From Brevibacillus brevis (GTDB taxonomy: Bacteria > Bacillota > Bacilli > Brevibacillales > Brevibacillaceae), in the NCBI RefSeq assembly GCF_900637055.1, contig NZ_LR134338.1, positions 2,738,001 through 2,802,000 of the forward strand: 64,000 nucleotides of DNA, in the 5' to 3' direction. Both the position numbers and the translations under genes were made by a program. The notes beneath the pieces were generated by a model. That model was not told the origin of the DNA. It ran no database searches and saw nothing but the letters and a program-made list of their open reading frames with translations. Positions 26,025-34,195 of the stretch are shown here, piece by piece. Numbering within the stretch: position 1 is the first letter of the stretch; every line of letters begins with the position of its first letter.

Positions 26025-26666
26025 TTACGAAAACACCTGATCGATCTTGGCTTTGTCATAGTCTACTATCCAATGCGAATAGCTGTCATATATCCCTCTG
26101 ATTGTTTCAGGAGAAGTGGCTAATAAATCACAGCCTCGATCGTCATAGATGTGAAAGATGGTATGTTTGCTCGTATTGATAAAATAGACCCGATGAAAAA
26201 TACGTGGCTTCAATCCCATATCTTGACGACAGATTGCTTTTACCATCGGAACAAATGCAAAATCGGATGTCTTACACTTCAAGGCGAATCGATGCGTTCG
26301 ATAGGCTTCATTTTCATCGTCTTCTGGAAAAACATAAGGGATGGTGTGTTGTTGCAGCTTATACAAAAGTGATTTGTTCTTCACATACTTGGAAAAGGTG
26401 TTCAATTTACGCTTGAAAGCCCTACCGTCTCCAAAATCGTTTACATCCACTACGATATAGATGTCATCGTTAGGTGCATGTAAAGCTTTACATAAAGTAA
26501 TCGCTCGCGTATAAACCCCCTGTAAATAGGGGCCATTTTCATAAACGTTATGGTAATGGTAGTCCACACCCAGCTCAAAACGGATTCCAGTATCCCAACT
26601 ATAAAACAAAGGTGGTCTAAGTATTAACGTTGGAAATGCATGATATAAATACTCGTGTAACGTCAT
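26025..26666 (-). CDS. DUF3885 family protein
   Basis: A 213-residue protein, recognised as DUF3885 by the central 'GIRFELG' strand and the C-terminal 'IYDDRGCDLLA' motif followed by 'IYDSYSHWIVDYD'. The function of the family is unknown. It has no signal peptide or membrane helix. I start at 26666, where GAGGTG lies seven bases upstream, rather than at 26693. It converges on the aldo/keto reductase, with stops ten bases apart. Confidence 0.8.
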   Translation of the reverse strand: MTLHEYLYHAFPTLILRPPLFYSWDTGIRFELGVDYHYHNVYENGPYLQGVYTRAITLCKALHAPNDDIYIVVDVNDFGDGRAFKRKLNTFSKYVKNKSLLYKLQQHTIPYVFPEDDENEAYRTHRFALKCKTSDFAFVPMVKAICRQDMGLKPRIFHRVYFINTSKHTIFHIYDDRGCDLLATSPETIRGIYDSYSHWIVDYDKAKIDQVFS

Positions 26667-26702
26667 CAAAGCACCTCGCTCTACTAGAACCATGGATTTT
26701 TC

Positions 26703-27095
26703 CTATTCCTGTAAAAATTCTTTTTGTTTCCACTCTTTGTATAGAGTAAGGTCGCTGCTCACTTGTCGAAGCACCAAACCAATGATTGTCGCGTCATCTA
26801 GTAAACCAGCAACAGGAATAAAATCTGTGATGGCGTCTACGGGTGAAACAAAGTACAAAATCCCGCCAATAATCATCAAGATGGATTTAACAGGGATTGT
26901 TCGATATTTTCCACTCGTCCAATCTCCGAAAATACTAAAGAGTAGCTGTAAATTCTCCCAAACATCTCCGATCGCTTTTTTATCTGCTTTTTTCATTGCT
27001 TTTTTTAAGAGATTAGATGCTTTTTCTTTATCGTTCAGATATTCAGAGGCTTTTGATTCATAATTTTTAAGAAACCTCTTTTCATGTTTAGCCAT
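26703..27095 (-). CDS. YkvA family (DUF1232) membrane-associated protein
   Basis: A 130-residue protein with a charged helical N-terminus (about 1-45, rich in K and E) followed by the DUF1232 core 'YFVSPVDAITDFIPVAGLLDD' region (positions about 80-100), which includes one hydrophobic helix. The family is widespread and uncharacterised; YkvA-like proteins are often near membranes. AGGGGGT precedes the ATG. It ends 37 bases before the DUF3885 gene and may share a transcript with it. Confidence 0.88.
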   Translation of the reverse strand: MAKHEKRFLKNYESKASEYLNDKEKASNLLKKAMKKADKKAIGDVWENLQLLFSIFGDWTSGKYRTIPVKSILMIIGGILYFVSPVDAITDFIPVAGLLDDATIIGLVLRQVSSDLTLYKEWKQKEFLQE

Positions 27096-27115
27096 AGGAC
27101 CCCCTATGTTTCGTC

Positions 27116-27154
27116 GAAGCCAAAAAGGGTGAGAAAACGCTCATTTTTGGCTTC
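27116..27154. repeat. 11-bp inverted repeat upstream of the ykvA-like gene
   Basis: GAAGCCAAAAA (27116-27126) and TTTTTGGCTTC (27144-27154) are exact inverted copies, with an inner TGAG/CTCA stem. On the minus strand the hairpin lies 20 bases before the ykvA-like ATG and 150 bases after the oxidoreductase stop. It may be a terminator or a leader structure; no clear T-run follows. Confidence 0.6.
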
Positions 27155-27306
27155 GGTGTTATTAAAGCGTAAACCCCTTGTACATCCCTAAAGAACGAGG
27201 GGCCGTATAGGCACTTTACCATCTGAATTTGCGCTACAGCGAGAGCTTATCATGTATTTTGCTCGTAGAAAAGTAGCGTTTAGGATGTACGATTGCATCC
27301 CAGTAA

Positions 27307-28290
27307 TTACACCAAGATGATTTTTCCCGTACGATGACGGCTCTCCGCAAATTGCACTGCTTCAAGAACATCATGCAAAGCAAATTTCGCTCCAGGCTCT
27401 GCTAAAAGGAGCTTCCCATTCTGAACGAGCTCGATGACTTTCTCAAACGTTTCGTGCCAGGTAGATACGGAAACTCGTTGATTCCAGTGGCGCAATAAAA
27501 ACAGTTGAGGGAGAACGCCAAGCTCTTTCGAGATGATCGACCAATCCACTTGAACTCCCGATAAAAGTCCTAACGACAAGAAAATCCCGCCAGTACGTGT
27601 AGACTTCGCCAGCTCTAAACCATCTGGGCCGCCAATGGAATCAATAGACGCATGAGCACCTTGTCCGTTCGTTACACTCATGACGGCATCATATATAGAC
27701 ATACATGAACTGTCGATGACCTGCCATGCCCCAAGATGCGTCAACTCCTCGGTATATCTTGCGTTTCGGACGATGGCGATCACTCTAAAACCGAAAAGAG
27801 CGGATAGCTGTATAAACAAGCGGCCAATGGCTGAGTTGGCTGCATTGACTAACAAAACCTGATGAGAAGACAGTTGAAGTGTCTCATTGCAGATGACCCA
27901 CGCAGTGATGGGGTTGATGTACAACCGACTGGCGATATCATCTTGGATCGAATCGGGAACCGAAATGGCTAGCTCAGCTGTCGTTTTTACGTATTCTTGC
28001 CAAGTACCCTCTCCGCGCAAAGGCAGAACACGTTTACCGATAAGAGAGCGGGGAGCAAAAGGACCTGTATCAATAACGGTACCAACCCCCTCATACCCAG
28101 GAATGGCGGGAAGGTTGATGCGATGCTTGTAGGCACCACGAATCGGGATAAGATCAGAAGGATTAATCGGACGTGCGCTCATTTTCACCAATATTTCATC
28201 TTGCTTCAGAGGTTCAATCAGCCGCTGTTCAACCTTCAATACTTCATGGGGTTCGCCAAATTGATCGTAACGTACAACTTGTGCATTCAT
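27307..28290 (-). CDS. zinc-free alcohol dehydrogenase-like oxidoreductase (MECR/ETR type)
   Basis: A 327-residue medium-chain dehydrogenase/reductase. 'PINPSDLIPIRG' and 'PAIPGYEGVGTV' are the N-terminal GroES-like signatures, and 'NAANSAIGRLFIQLSALFGF' is the nucleotide loop. The structural and catalytic zinc cysteines are missing, as in quinone oxidoreductases and 2-enoyl thioester reductases. The loop lacks the usual GxGxxG glycines, as in the MECR group. AGGAG precedes the ATG by nine bases. A possible promoter on the minus strand (TTGTTT, 17 bases, TATAAT with the -10 at 28517-28522) lies about 230 bases upstream. The substrate is unknown. Confidence 0.88.
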   Translation of the reverse strand: MNAQVVRYDQFGEPHEVLKVEQRLIEPLKQDEILVKMSARPINPSDLIPIRGAYKHRINLPAIPGYEGVGTVIDTGPFAPRSLIGKRVLPLRGEGTWQEYVKTTAELAISVPDSIQDDIASRLYINPITAWVICNETLQLSSHQVLLVNAANSAIGRLFIQLSALFGFRVIAIVRNARYTEELTHLGAWQVIDSSCMSIYDAVMSVTNGQGAHASIDSIGGPDGLELAKSTRTGGIFLSLGLLSGVQVDWSIISKELGVLPQLFLLRHWNQRVSVSTWHETFEKVIELVQNGKLLLAEPGAKFALHDVLEAVQFAESRHRTGKIILV

Positions 28291-28571
28291 GGTTGTGCAC
28301 TCCTAACTTTGTCAGCCATAACCGAACGAAGGATAGTTCTTCGTCTTTGCGTATGGGATCGGAATGTCATTATTTTAGGTATAAAAAATAATTGCCGTCA
28401 ATCAAAACGAGAACTTGGCAGGGCAGCTACAATAAAAAACAGATACGCGATCTAGACCGCAGACATAAGATAATGGTTCGGGTTATGGATGACTTGTCGC
28501 CATGATATTCTTCAAAATTATACCAATATTTCAATGTGGAAACAATTTGACATAATAAGCGATCAATAAGC

Positions 28572-28597
28572 GAAAAAAGAGCGCATCTGCGCTCTTT
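28572..28597 (-). terminator. intrinsic terminator of the CDGSH gene
   Basis: On the minus strand AAAGAGCGCA pairs with TGCGCTCTTT around two bases and runs into TTTTTTCGC. It begins five bases after the stop of the CDGSH gene. The rest of 28291-28571 holds only the possible promoter described for the oxidoreductase. Confidence 0.85.
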
Positions 28598-28601
28598 CGG
28601 A

Positions 28602-28811
28602 TCATGCTTTTGCCCGTGGTGCACTTTCAAAGCCTACTTTTTTATGCGTGCCATCACAGAACGGCTTCTTCTCGGATTGACCGCATCGACAGAGTGAAAA
28701 AGATGAACCGACTTCATACTTGTCACCTGCTCCATCCAGCAAGTCAACTGCACCGGTAACACGAATTGATCCATTGTCGTTAATCTTGATGGTTACTTTT
28801 TCTTGATCCAC
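28602..28811 (-). CDS. CDGSH-type iron-sulfur protein
   Basis: A 69-residue protein with the full CDGSH iron-sulfur ligand set in 'CRCGQSEKKPFCDGTH' (about 41-56): three cysteines and one histidine that bind a [2Fe-2S] cluster, as in mitoNEET. It has no membrane anchor. Bacterial members are thought to act in redox or iron-sulfur handling. The start is a GTG nine bases after AAGGAGG. It is a single gene, divergent from the anti-TRAP-like gene. Confidence 0.93.
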   Translation of the reverse strand: MDQEKVTIKINDNGSIRVTGAVDLLDGAGDKYEVGSSFSLCRCGQSEKKPFCDGTHKKVGFESAPRAKA

Positions 28812-28944
28812 ATGTCATCCCTCCTTTTTTACTATCTTTACCTACTATGATTTCGAGCAGAAGGGTATGTGGTAAATAATTGCTTATTCGTGTTAAAATC
28901 AGGACAAGGTACGGTTATTTTTAGCAGGGAAAGGGTTTTGTCTC

Positions 28945-29115
28945 ATGACGATTTCGATGGATGACTTAGAGCAATCCTGCTGGGAATGCGAAGGCAAGGG
29001 GATTCTTGTGAATGAAAACAAGCAAGAGGAATCATGCCCCAAATGCCAAGGTAAGGGAGCGATTCTTACCGCACAAGGTCAGACCCTCTTACACTTTATA
29101 AAAAAGCATTTGTAA
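28945..29115 (+). CDS. rtpA: anti-TRAP-like zinc-binding protein
   Basis: A 56-residue protein with two CxxCxGxG repeats, 'CWECEGKG' (Cys12, Cys15) and 'CPKCQGKG' (Cys31, Cys34), and the C-terminus 'ILTAQGQTLLHFIKKHL'. Both the DnaJ-like zinc ligands and this tail closely match Bacillus subtilis anti-TRAP, which binds tryptophan-loaded TRAP and so relieves repression of the trp operon. Here no trp gene is nearby and no T-box leader is evident in the 130 bases upstream, so control may differ. AGGGAAAGGG precedes the ATG, and a strong terminator follows at 29142. Homology is by memory of the B. subtilis sequence. Confidence 0.85.
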   Translation: MTISMDDLEQSCWECEGKGILVNENKQEESCPKCQGKGAILTAQGQTLLHFIKKHL

Positions 29116-29141
29116 ACGAACGAGCTTGTAGAAAAAGCGGG

Positions 29142-29190
29142 AGGCCGTCATATCCTCACCTGGTTACGGGTAGGAGCTGACGGCCTTTTT
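29142..29190 (+). terminator. intrinsic terminator after the anti-TRAP-like gene
   Basis: AGGCCGTCA (29142-29150) pairs with TGACGGCCT (29178-29186), followed by TTTT. It is probably bidirectional, since the DoxX-like gene ends just beyond it on the other strand. Confidence 0.9.
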
Positions 29191-29204
29191 AGTGAGCGGA
29201 AGGA

Positions 29205-29579
29205 TTAAATCGACGTAGCCTTATTCGGCTGTTTTTTGCTATCACTCTGGCGACCGATCAGCAAGAAAACAAGGAGTAAGACAAGCGGAATCGCTACAGT
29301 AGTCGTGTCCCCGTGTAAAAGAAGAGTAGTTGAAGCACCAAGCATAATCACTGCGAGCGCATAGGCGGCGTAACGCACATACTTTTTCATCAGTAAGCCC
29401 AGTCCGCCGAGTAGTTCGCCTAAACCGATTACAACTTGGAACCAAAAGGGAAACCCGAATGCTTGGAAAGCAAGTGTTGTCTCTGGATGTCCAATCAGCT
29501 TGTAAATACCAGATGAAACGAACATCAAGCACAACCCTGCGATCATTACCCATTTTGCGAAAATACGCAGACCTATCAT
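29205..29579 (-). CDS. DoxX-like family membrane protein
   Basis: A 124-residue protein with four membrane helices (about 8-28, 45-62, 70-88 and 95-113) and the DoxX-like pattern 'GIYKLIGHPETT' and 'GLGELLGGLGLL'. DoxX proteins are small integral membrane proteins, some linked to quinone or thiol redox; function here is unknown. The ATG at 29579 is chosen because GGAGG lies eight bases upstream; the longer frame to 29672 has no such site. The stretch from 29580 to 29869 holds no gene that I can support. Confidence 0.85.
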   Translation of the reverse strand: MIGLRIFAKWVMIAGLCLMFVSSGIYKLIGHPETTLAFQAFGFPFWFQVVIGLGELLGGLGLLMKKYVRYAAYALAVIMLGASTTLLLHGDTTTVAIPLVLLLVFLLIGRQSDSKKQPNKATSI

Positions 29580-29869
29580 ACTGAAATCCTCCAATCGTTT
29601 CGTTGATGGATTCAGTATAAACTGCCCATTATGACATCTTTTGTCATATTTCAATTCCTGAACGTTCTGCAAAGGATTGACCTGTCTACGTCTCTTAATA
29701 AGCCCCGGCAGAGTAAGTCAAGTCATAGCTGTGCGTAATTATTTTGATCAGAACGCTCTTTTCTATATCAGGGACGGATAACCAATGTGTGAAAATGAAC
29801 GTGGGCAGGTTTTGTTGTTCAACGTAATTACTCCATTATTCATAAATAAAATGACACAATTGAAAAACG

Positions 29870-29901
29870 CGCCATCCAATCCACAATGGAAATCGATGGC
29901 G
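29870..29901 (-). terminator. intrinsic terminator of the cysteine hydrolase gene
   Basis: CGCCATC and GATGGCG form the stem; on the minus strand it is followed by GCGTTTTTC. It lies about 33 bases after the stop codon of the hydrolase gene. Confidence 0.75.
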
Positions 29902-29933
29902 AGTCCTCGAATAACAGGCACAACCTGCTCACA

Positions 29934-30461
29934 TCACTTGTATTTTTCAGTGTACTCGGCGTAGTTTACTACTTCAATGACACTCGACCAATGGAGAACG
30001 GTCCCGACAAACTTATTAATGTCTAATCCTTGCATGCCGTATGATTCGGCGGTATTGGTTGTTCCAGTCGCGTCCTTAATAAGCGTCACTTTATATCCGC
30101 GATCATAGGCAGCGATCGCCGTAAACATACAACAAAATTCCGTCTCAAAACCAATGATAAAAAGATGATCGACCCCTAACTTTTCTAATGTCTGTGTGAG
30201 TTCAGTTTGGAAGAAGGAACTAGGTGTTTGCTTCTCGATCAAGTAGTCAGAATAGTCTTTCAATTGAGGGTGTATGTGAGAACCGATAGAGCTTCTATTC
30301 AGTGGACTTTCTTCTGCATCATCGATATGTCTCATAAAAATGACAGGGCGATTGTTCTCTTTAAAATCTTTGATCACCTGCTCCATCAAAAAAAGTTCCT
30401 CTTTGTAATCCCCACAACTCACAATTCCGTTTTGCACATCAATCACTAAGAGTGCGTTCAT
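29934..30461 (-). CDS. isochorismatase-family cysteine hydrolase
   Basis: A 175-residue hydrolase of the isochorismatase/nicotinamidase superfamily. The Asp-Lys-Cys triad is visible: Asp8 in 'LVIDVQNG', Lys in 'IEKQTPSSF' (about 77) and Cys in 'FETEFCCMFTA' (about 110). 'GYKVTLIKDAT' is also typical. Zinc ligands of true nicotinamidases are not evident, so a pyrazinamidase role is not claimed. GAAGGAAGGTG precedes the ATG. It is a single gene. Confidence 0.9.
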   Translation of the reverse strand: MNALLVIDVQNGIVSCGDYKEELFLMEQVIKDFKENNRPVIFMRHIDDAEESPLNRSSIGSHIHPQLKDYSDYLIEKQTPSSFFQTELTQTLEKLGVDHLFIIGFETEFCCMFTAIAAYDRGYKVTLIKDATGTTNTAESYGMQGLDINKFVGTVLHWSSVIEVVNYAEYTEKYK

Positions 30462-30578
30462 TGCTTCACCTTCCTTCTACCATGTAGATAGATAATTCGG
30501 AAGGAAAGAGTGTACTTCCTGCAAAGTACATACCATGAGATAATGAAGGGAAGGAAATAATAGGAAAGGTTGAGTGAG

Positions 30579-31223
30579 ATGAAAGTTTCATTTTCTTATG
30601 CATTCATACTACTTGCATTTATTCTCGTGACAGGATGTGGTTCAACGAATTCAAGTACTTCTTCCGTGTTTTCCAATTTAGCCACACAAGGCTCTTCTTC
30701 CACGAGTGAAGGTACAGAGGCAGTTGCGGAATCAGAAAATAATCATATCGCTACATACCTTTCGATGGCTGTACTCGCCTTACATGAAGCGAATGGCTTT
30801 GAAGCTGGAGAAGAATTTCCACCGGAATCCAAAGCGTTTTTGGCAAAGCATGCTCATCTGTTTCCGGCAACCGGTGATAAAGTGAAGGAAGCCCGGCAAT
30901 TAGTCGATCAAAATGTGCAACCGAAACATATCAATAAAAATATTGCCAAGTATCATGCTACGATGATTCAAGATAAAGGAACGGTGCTGAGCATCGAAGA
31001 GGAAGAGATACCGGAGGTCGGAACCATTTCTGTTTTGCATGTCGTCAATGACGAGGAGGATAGCTACCAAGTTGTTTACCTAGGTGCATTAGACATCTAC
31101 GAAGATGATACGGTTGAATTTGTGGGGGTTCCAACCTTGCTCTCAGGTTTCGATAATGTAAGTGGCGGATATACGAATTCGATCATCATTGCAGGGAGCT
31201 ATGTAGGAAAAAGTGCGAATTAA
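30579..31223 (+). CDS. putative lipoprotein of unknown function
   Basis: A 214-residue protein with a lipoprotein signal: hydrophobic helix, then lipobox 'LVTGC', giving a lipidated Cys after processing. A Ser/Thr-rich linker follows. The folded part (about 60-214) has a helical half and a beta-rich half ('VLHVVNDEEDSYQVVYLG'). I do not recognise the family. The ATG at 30579 lies eight bases after AGGAAAGG; the TTG at 30570 is less likely. It should sit on the outer face of the membrane. Confidence 0.85.
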   Translation: MKVSFSYAFILLAFILVTGCGSTNSSTSSVFSNLATQGSSSTSEGTEAVAESENNHIATYLSMAVLALHEANGFEAGEEFPPESKAFLAKHAHLFPATGDKVKEARQLVDQNVQPKHINKNIAKYHATMIQDKGTVLSIEEEEIPEVGTISVLHVVNDEEDSYQVVYLGALDIYEDDTVEFVGVPTLLSGFDNVSGGYTNSIIIAGSYVGKSAN

Positions 31224-31257
31224 GCTAGGGTAAAATGGATTCTCGTATAGCGAGATG

Positions 31258-31286
31258 GCCTCGAATGATACAGTTCGAGGCTTTTT
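31258..31286 (+). terminator. intrinsic terminator after the lipoprotein gene
   Basis: GCCTCGAA (31258-31265) pairs with TTCGAGGC (31274-31281), followed by TTTTT. Confidence 0.9.
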
Positions 31287-31374
31287 GTATGCAGTTTGGC
31301 CTTCTGTTTTTGATATGATAGAAAGGAGCTAGTTTGTACGAATACTTGATCAGTAAAGATTTATGGAGGGTGCC

Positions 31375-32076
31375 ATGCGCTATCAAGTCATATTATTCGA
31401 TGTAGATGATACACTTCTCGACTTCAAAACGACAGAAGAAAATGCTCTGCAAAAGACGTTTTCCCAGTTCGGACACGCTACGGGATCGTCTGATTATGGA
31501 GCGACTTACAAAGAGATCAGCAAAGGATTGTGGGAGGATTTAGAAAAGGGGCGGATCACTCTAGCAGAGCTGGGCGTAGAGAGATTTCGAAGACTTTTCA
31601 AAGCTGTTCAGCTAGACGTTGATGCAGAGGCGTTCGGCAGCGCCTATCTCGAATCATTGGGCAAAGAAGTGCATTTGGTACCGGGAGCAGTTGAATTGTG
31701 TAACAGTTTGGAGGATTGCCGCTTGGTGATCATTACGAATGGGTTCGCCTCTGTGCAAACGGCAAGAATTGCCGCTTCACCGCTTTGCAACTCTTTTGAG
31801 CACCTGATTATTTCCGAAGAGGTCGGCTACAAAAAGCCGGATCGGGAAATTTTTGACTACGCGTTTTCCAAACTACAATGGACAGAGAAGGCGAACGTAT
31901 TAATGGTGGGAGACTCGTTGACCTCTGATATCCAAGGGGGTGCCCATTACGGGATCGATACGTGCTGGTTCAATCCTCTGGGCAAGGAAAATCAGACGAG
32001 CATTCAGCCAACGTACGAAATCAGAGAACTGAGCGAGCTTCAAGAAATTGTGCGGAAGGGTAACGTGAATTTGTAG
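31375..32076 (+). CDS. HAD-family phosphatase, YjjG/YfnB type
   Basis: A 233-residue HAD hydrolase of the YjjG/YfnB (TIGR02254) group, whose characterised members are nucleotide or sugar phosphatases. The four HAD motifs are seen: 'DVDDTLLD' near the start, 'IITNGF' (about 118), Lys in 'YKKPDREIF' (about 152) and 'GDSLTSDIQGG' (about 179). The ATG at 31375 is chosen, with GGAGGG five bases upstream; the ATG at 31363 overlaps that site. The substrate is not identifiable. Confidence 0.9.
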   Translation: MRYQVILFDVDDTLLDFKTTEENALQKTFSQFGHATGSSDYGATYKEISKGLWEDLEKGRITLAELGVERFRRLFKAVQLDVDAEAFGSAYLESLGKEVHLVPGAVELCNSLEDCRLVIITNGFASVQTARIAASPLCNSFEHLIISEEVGYKKPDREIFDYAFSKLQWTEKANVLMVGDSLTSDIQGGAHYGIDTCWFNPLGKENQTSIQPTYEIRELSELQEIVRKGNVNL

Positions 32077-32149
32077 GATCTTTCCTGTATGATGAGAAGG
32101 TATTGATCTACAGGTAAATCTAGAATCTAGTGATTGGAGCCCTATAGAT

Positions 32150-33979
32150 ATGTATCAGAATTTAGAAGAGTGCATCCTTGACTTGGAAAGGCACGGACAT
32201 TTGGTTCGTATTCGTGAAGAAGTAGATCCTTATCTGGAAATGGCCGCGATTCATTTGAAGGTGTACGAAGCTGGGGGACCAGCATTGCTGTTTGAAAATG
32301 TTAAAGGATCAAAATTTCGTGCGGTGTCCAATCTTTTTGGCACAATCGAGCGCAGCAAGTTTATTTTCAGAAGCACCTGGCAAGCCGCTGAAAATATCAT
32401 TGCCATGCGCAATGATCCGATGAAAGCGCTAAAGCAGCCATTTAAAAATATCGAGAACGGCTTTGCTGCTCTGAAAGCATTGCCTGCAAAAAAATCCACT
32501 AGCATGCCAGTAACTGCACAGGAAATCAACATAACCGATCTTCCACTCATCCAAAGCTGGCCGATGGATGGCGGAGCTTTTGTCACGCTGCCCCAAATCT
32601 ATTCGGAAGATCCGGACAAGCCTGGAATCATGAATTCCAATTTGGGTATGTATCGTGTGCAGTTGACTGGAAATGAGTATGAAGTAAACAAAGAAATTGG
32701 CTTGCACTATCAAATCCATCGTGGAATCGGTGTCCACCAAGCCAAAGCGACCAAAATGGGGATGCCGCTGAAAGTAAGCTGTTTCGTTGGCGGGCCGCCT
32801 GCGCATACGTTATCGGCTGTCATGCCGTTGCCAGAAGGCTTGAGCGAAATTACTTTTGCAGGCTTGCTTTCTGGGCGTCGTTTTCACTACAGCTATATCG
32901 ATGGTTACTGCATAAGCAATGATGCGGATTTTGTGATCACAGGAGATATTTATCCTGGAGATACGAAGCCAGAAGGACCATTCGGTGACCATCTGGGCTA
33001 TTACAGTCTGATTCATCCATTCCCTGTGATGAAGGTTAAGAAAGTGTATGCCAAGCCAAATGCCATCTGGCCATTCACGGTTGTGGGCCGTCCGCCACAA
33101 GAAGATACGTCATTCGGTCAGCTGATTCACGAGTTAACGGGGGATGCGATCAAGCAAGAAATCCCGGGTGTAAAAGAAGTCCATGCTGTAGATGCTGCCG
33201 GTGTGCATCCGCTGCTGTTTGCCATCGGAAGCGAGCGATATACGCCTTATCAGCAAGTCAAACAGCCGACGGAGATGCTCACCATTGCCAACCGCATTTT
33301 AGGGACTGGCCAATTGAGCTTGGCCAAGTATTTATTCATTACCGCAGAAGAAAACCGACCATTGACGACGCATGATGAAGTTGATTTTATGACCTATATT
33401 TTGGAGAGAATCGACTTGCATCGCGATGTTCATTTTTATACAAACACGACCATTGATACGCTGGATTATTCGGGAACGGGATTAAACAGCGGCAGTAAGG
33501 TTGTCCTCGCAGCTTACGGCGATCAAAAACGAGAGCTGTGCAAAGAGGTGCCGGATGAACTGAAGGATTTGCGAGAGTTTGAGAATGCCCGCATGATTAT
33601 GCCGGGAGTGGTGGCAATCCAAGGTCCTGCATTTACCGATTACGCAAACGCCCAGCAGCAATTACAGAATCTGTGTGACGCGATTCAAGCGAGAGGGCCG
33701 ATCCCGTCTTGCCCGATGATCATCCTTTGTGATGACAGTACATTCATGAGCGCGTCTCTTCAAAACTTCCTGTGGGCAACCTTCACGCGCAGCAATCCAT
33801 CCCACGACATTTACGGCGTGAACAGCTACTATGAGAATAAGCATTGGGGTTGCGATAATCTGATTATTGATGCCCGTACCAAGCCCCATCAAGCACCGCC
33901 ATTGGTACCAGATCCAACTGTCGAGAAAAATATCGAACGACTGTTTGTCAAAGGTGCGAGTTTGGGTGGAATCCTGTAA
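32150..33979 (+). CDS. UbiD-family decarboxylase
   Basis: A 609-residue member of the UbiD family, prenylated-FMN-dependent (de)carboxylases. The hallmark 'PEGPFGDHLGYY' near residue 275 and 'VVGRPPQEDT' are present. Length and motifs match the menaquinone-pathway/4-hydroxybenzoate decarboxylase type. UbiD needs the cofactor made by UbiX; no UbiX gene is in the window. Bacillus-type organisms make menaquinone by the classical route, so a role on an aromatic or unsaturated acid is as likely. It is a single gene between a HAD gene and a strong terminator. Confidence 0.9.
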   Translation: MYQNLEECILDLERHGHLVRIREEVDPYLEMAAIHLKVYEAGGPALLFENVKGSKFRAVSNLFGTIERSKFIFRSTWQAAENIIAMRNDPMKALKQPFKNIENGFAALKALPAKKSTSMPVTAQEINITDLPLIQSWPMDGGAFVTLPQIYSEDPDKPGIMNSNLGMYRVQLTGNEYEVNKEIGLHYQIHRGIGVHQAKATKMGMPLKVSCFVGGPPAHTLSAVMPLPEGLSEITFAGLLSGRRFHYSYIDGYCISNDADFVITGDIYPGDTKPEGPFGDHLGYYSLIHPFPVMKVKKVYAKPNAIWPFTVVGRPPQEDTSFGQLIHELTGDAIKQEIPGVKEVHAVDAAGVHPLLFAIGSERYTPYQQVKQPTEMLTIANRILGTGQLSLAKYLFITAEENRPLTTHDEVDFMTYILERIDLHRDVHFYTNTTIDTLDYSGTGLNSGSKVVLAAYGDQKRELCKEVPDELKDLREFENARMIMPGVVAIQGPAFTDYANAQQQLQNLCDAIQARGPIPSCPMIILCDDSTFMSASLQNFLWATFTRSNPSHDIYGVNSYYENKHWGCDNLIIDARTKPHQAPPLVPDPTVEKNIERLFVKGASLGGIL

Positions 33980-33996
33980 GCACCTCCTACAAGTAG

Positions 33997-34029
33997 AGGT
34001 CCGTAACCTTTCGTTGCGGACCTTTTTTA
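33997..34029 (+). terminator. intrinsic terminator after the ubiD-like gene
   Basis: AGGTCCG (33997-34003) pairs with CGGACCT (34017-34023), followed by a run of six T. Confidence 0.9.
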
Positions 34030-34122
34030 TGTAAGGGTACTATTGGGGTCATCTTTTTCATTGCTGTCGATTCAAACTGATAATTGCAAAAATTGCACGA
34101 TCGATGGGGAAAGGAATCGTTC

Positions 34123-34151
34123 TTTACCATCAAGAAAGCGTTTTCTATAAT
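34123..34151 (+). promoter_or_regulatory. promoter with CcpA cre site for the sugar-acid operon
   Basis: TTTACC (34123-34128) and TATAAT (34146-34151) are 17 bases apart. The spacer contains AGAAAGCGTTTTCT (34133-34146), a nearly perfect cre box (consensus TGWAARCGYTTWCW). A CcpA dimer bound here would block RNA polymerase, so the operon is likely repressed by preferred sugars. A separate inverted repeat TGCAA-N3-TTGCA (34085-34097) just upstream may be an operator. Confidence 0.78.
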
Positions 34152-34195
34152 GAATCTCAAGCAAGGACACAGCTTTTTATGGAAAGGAGAAAGGA

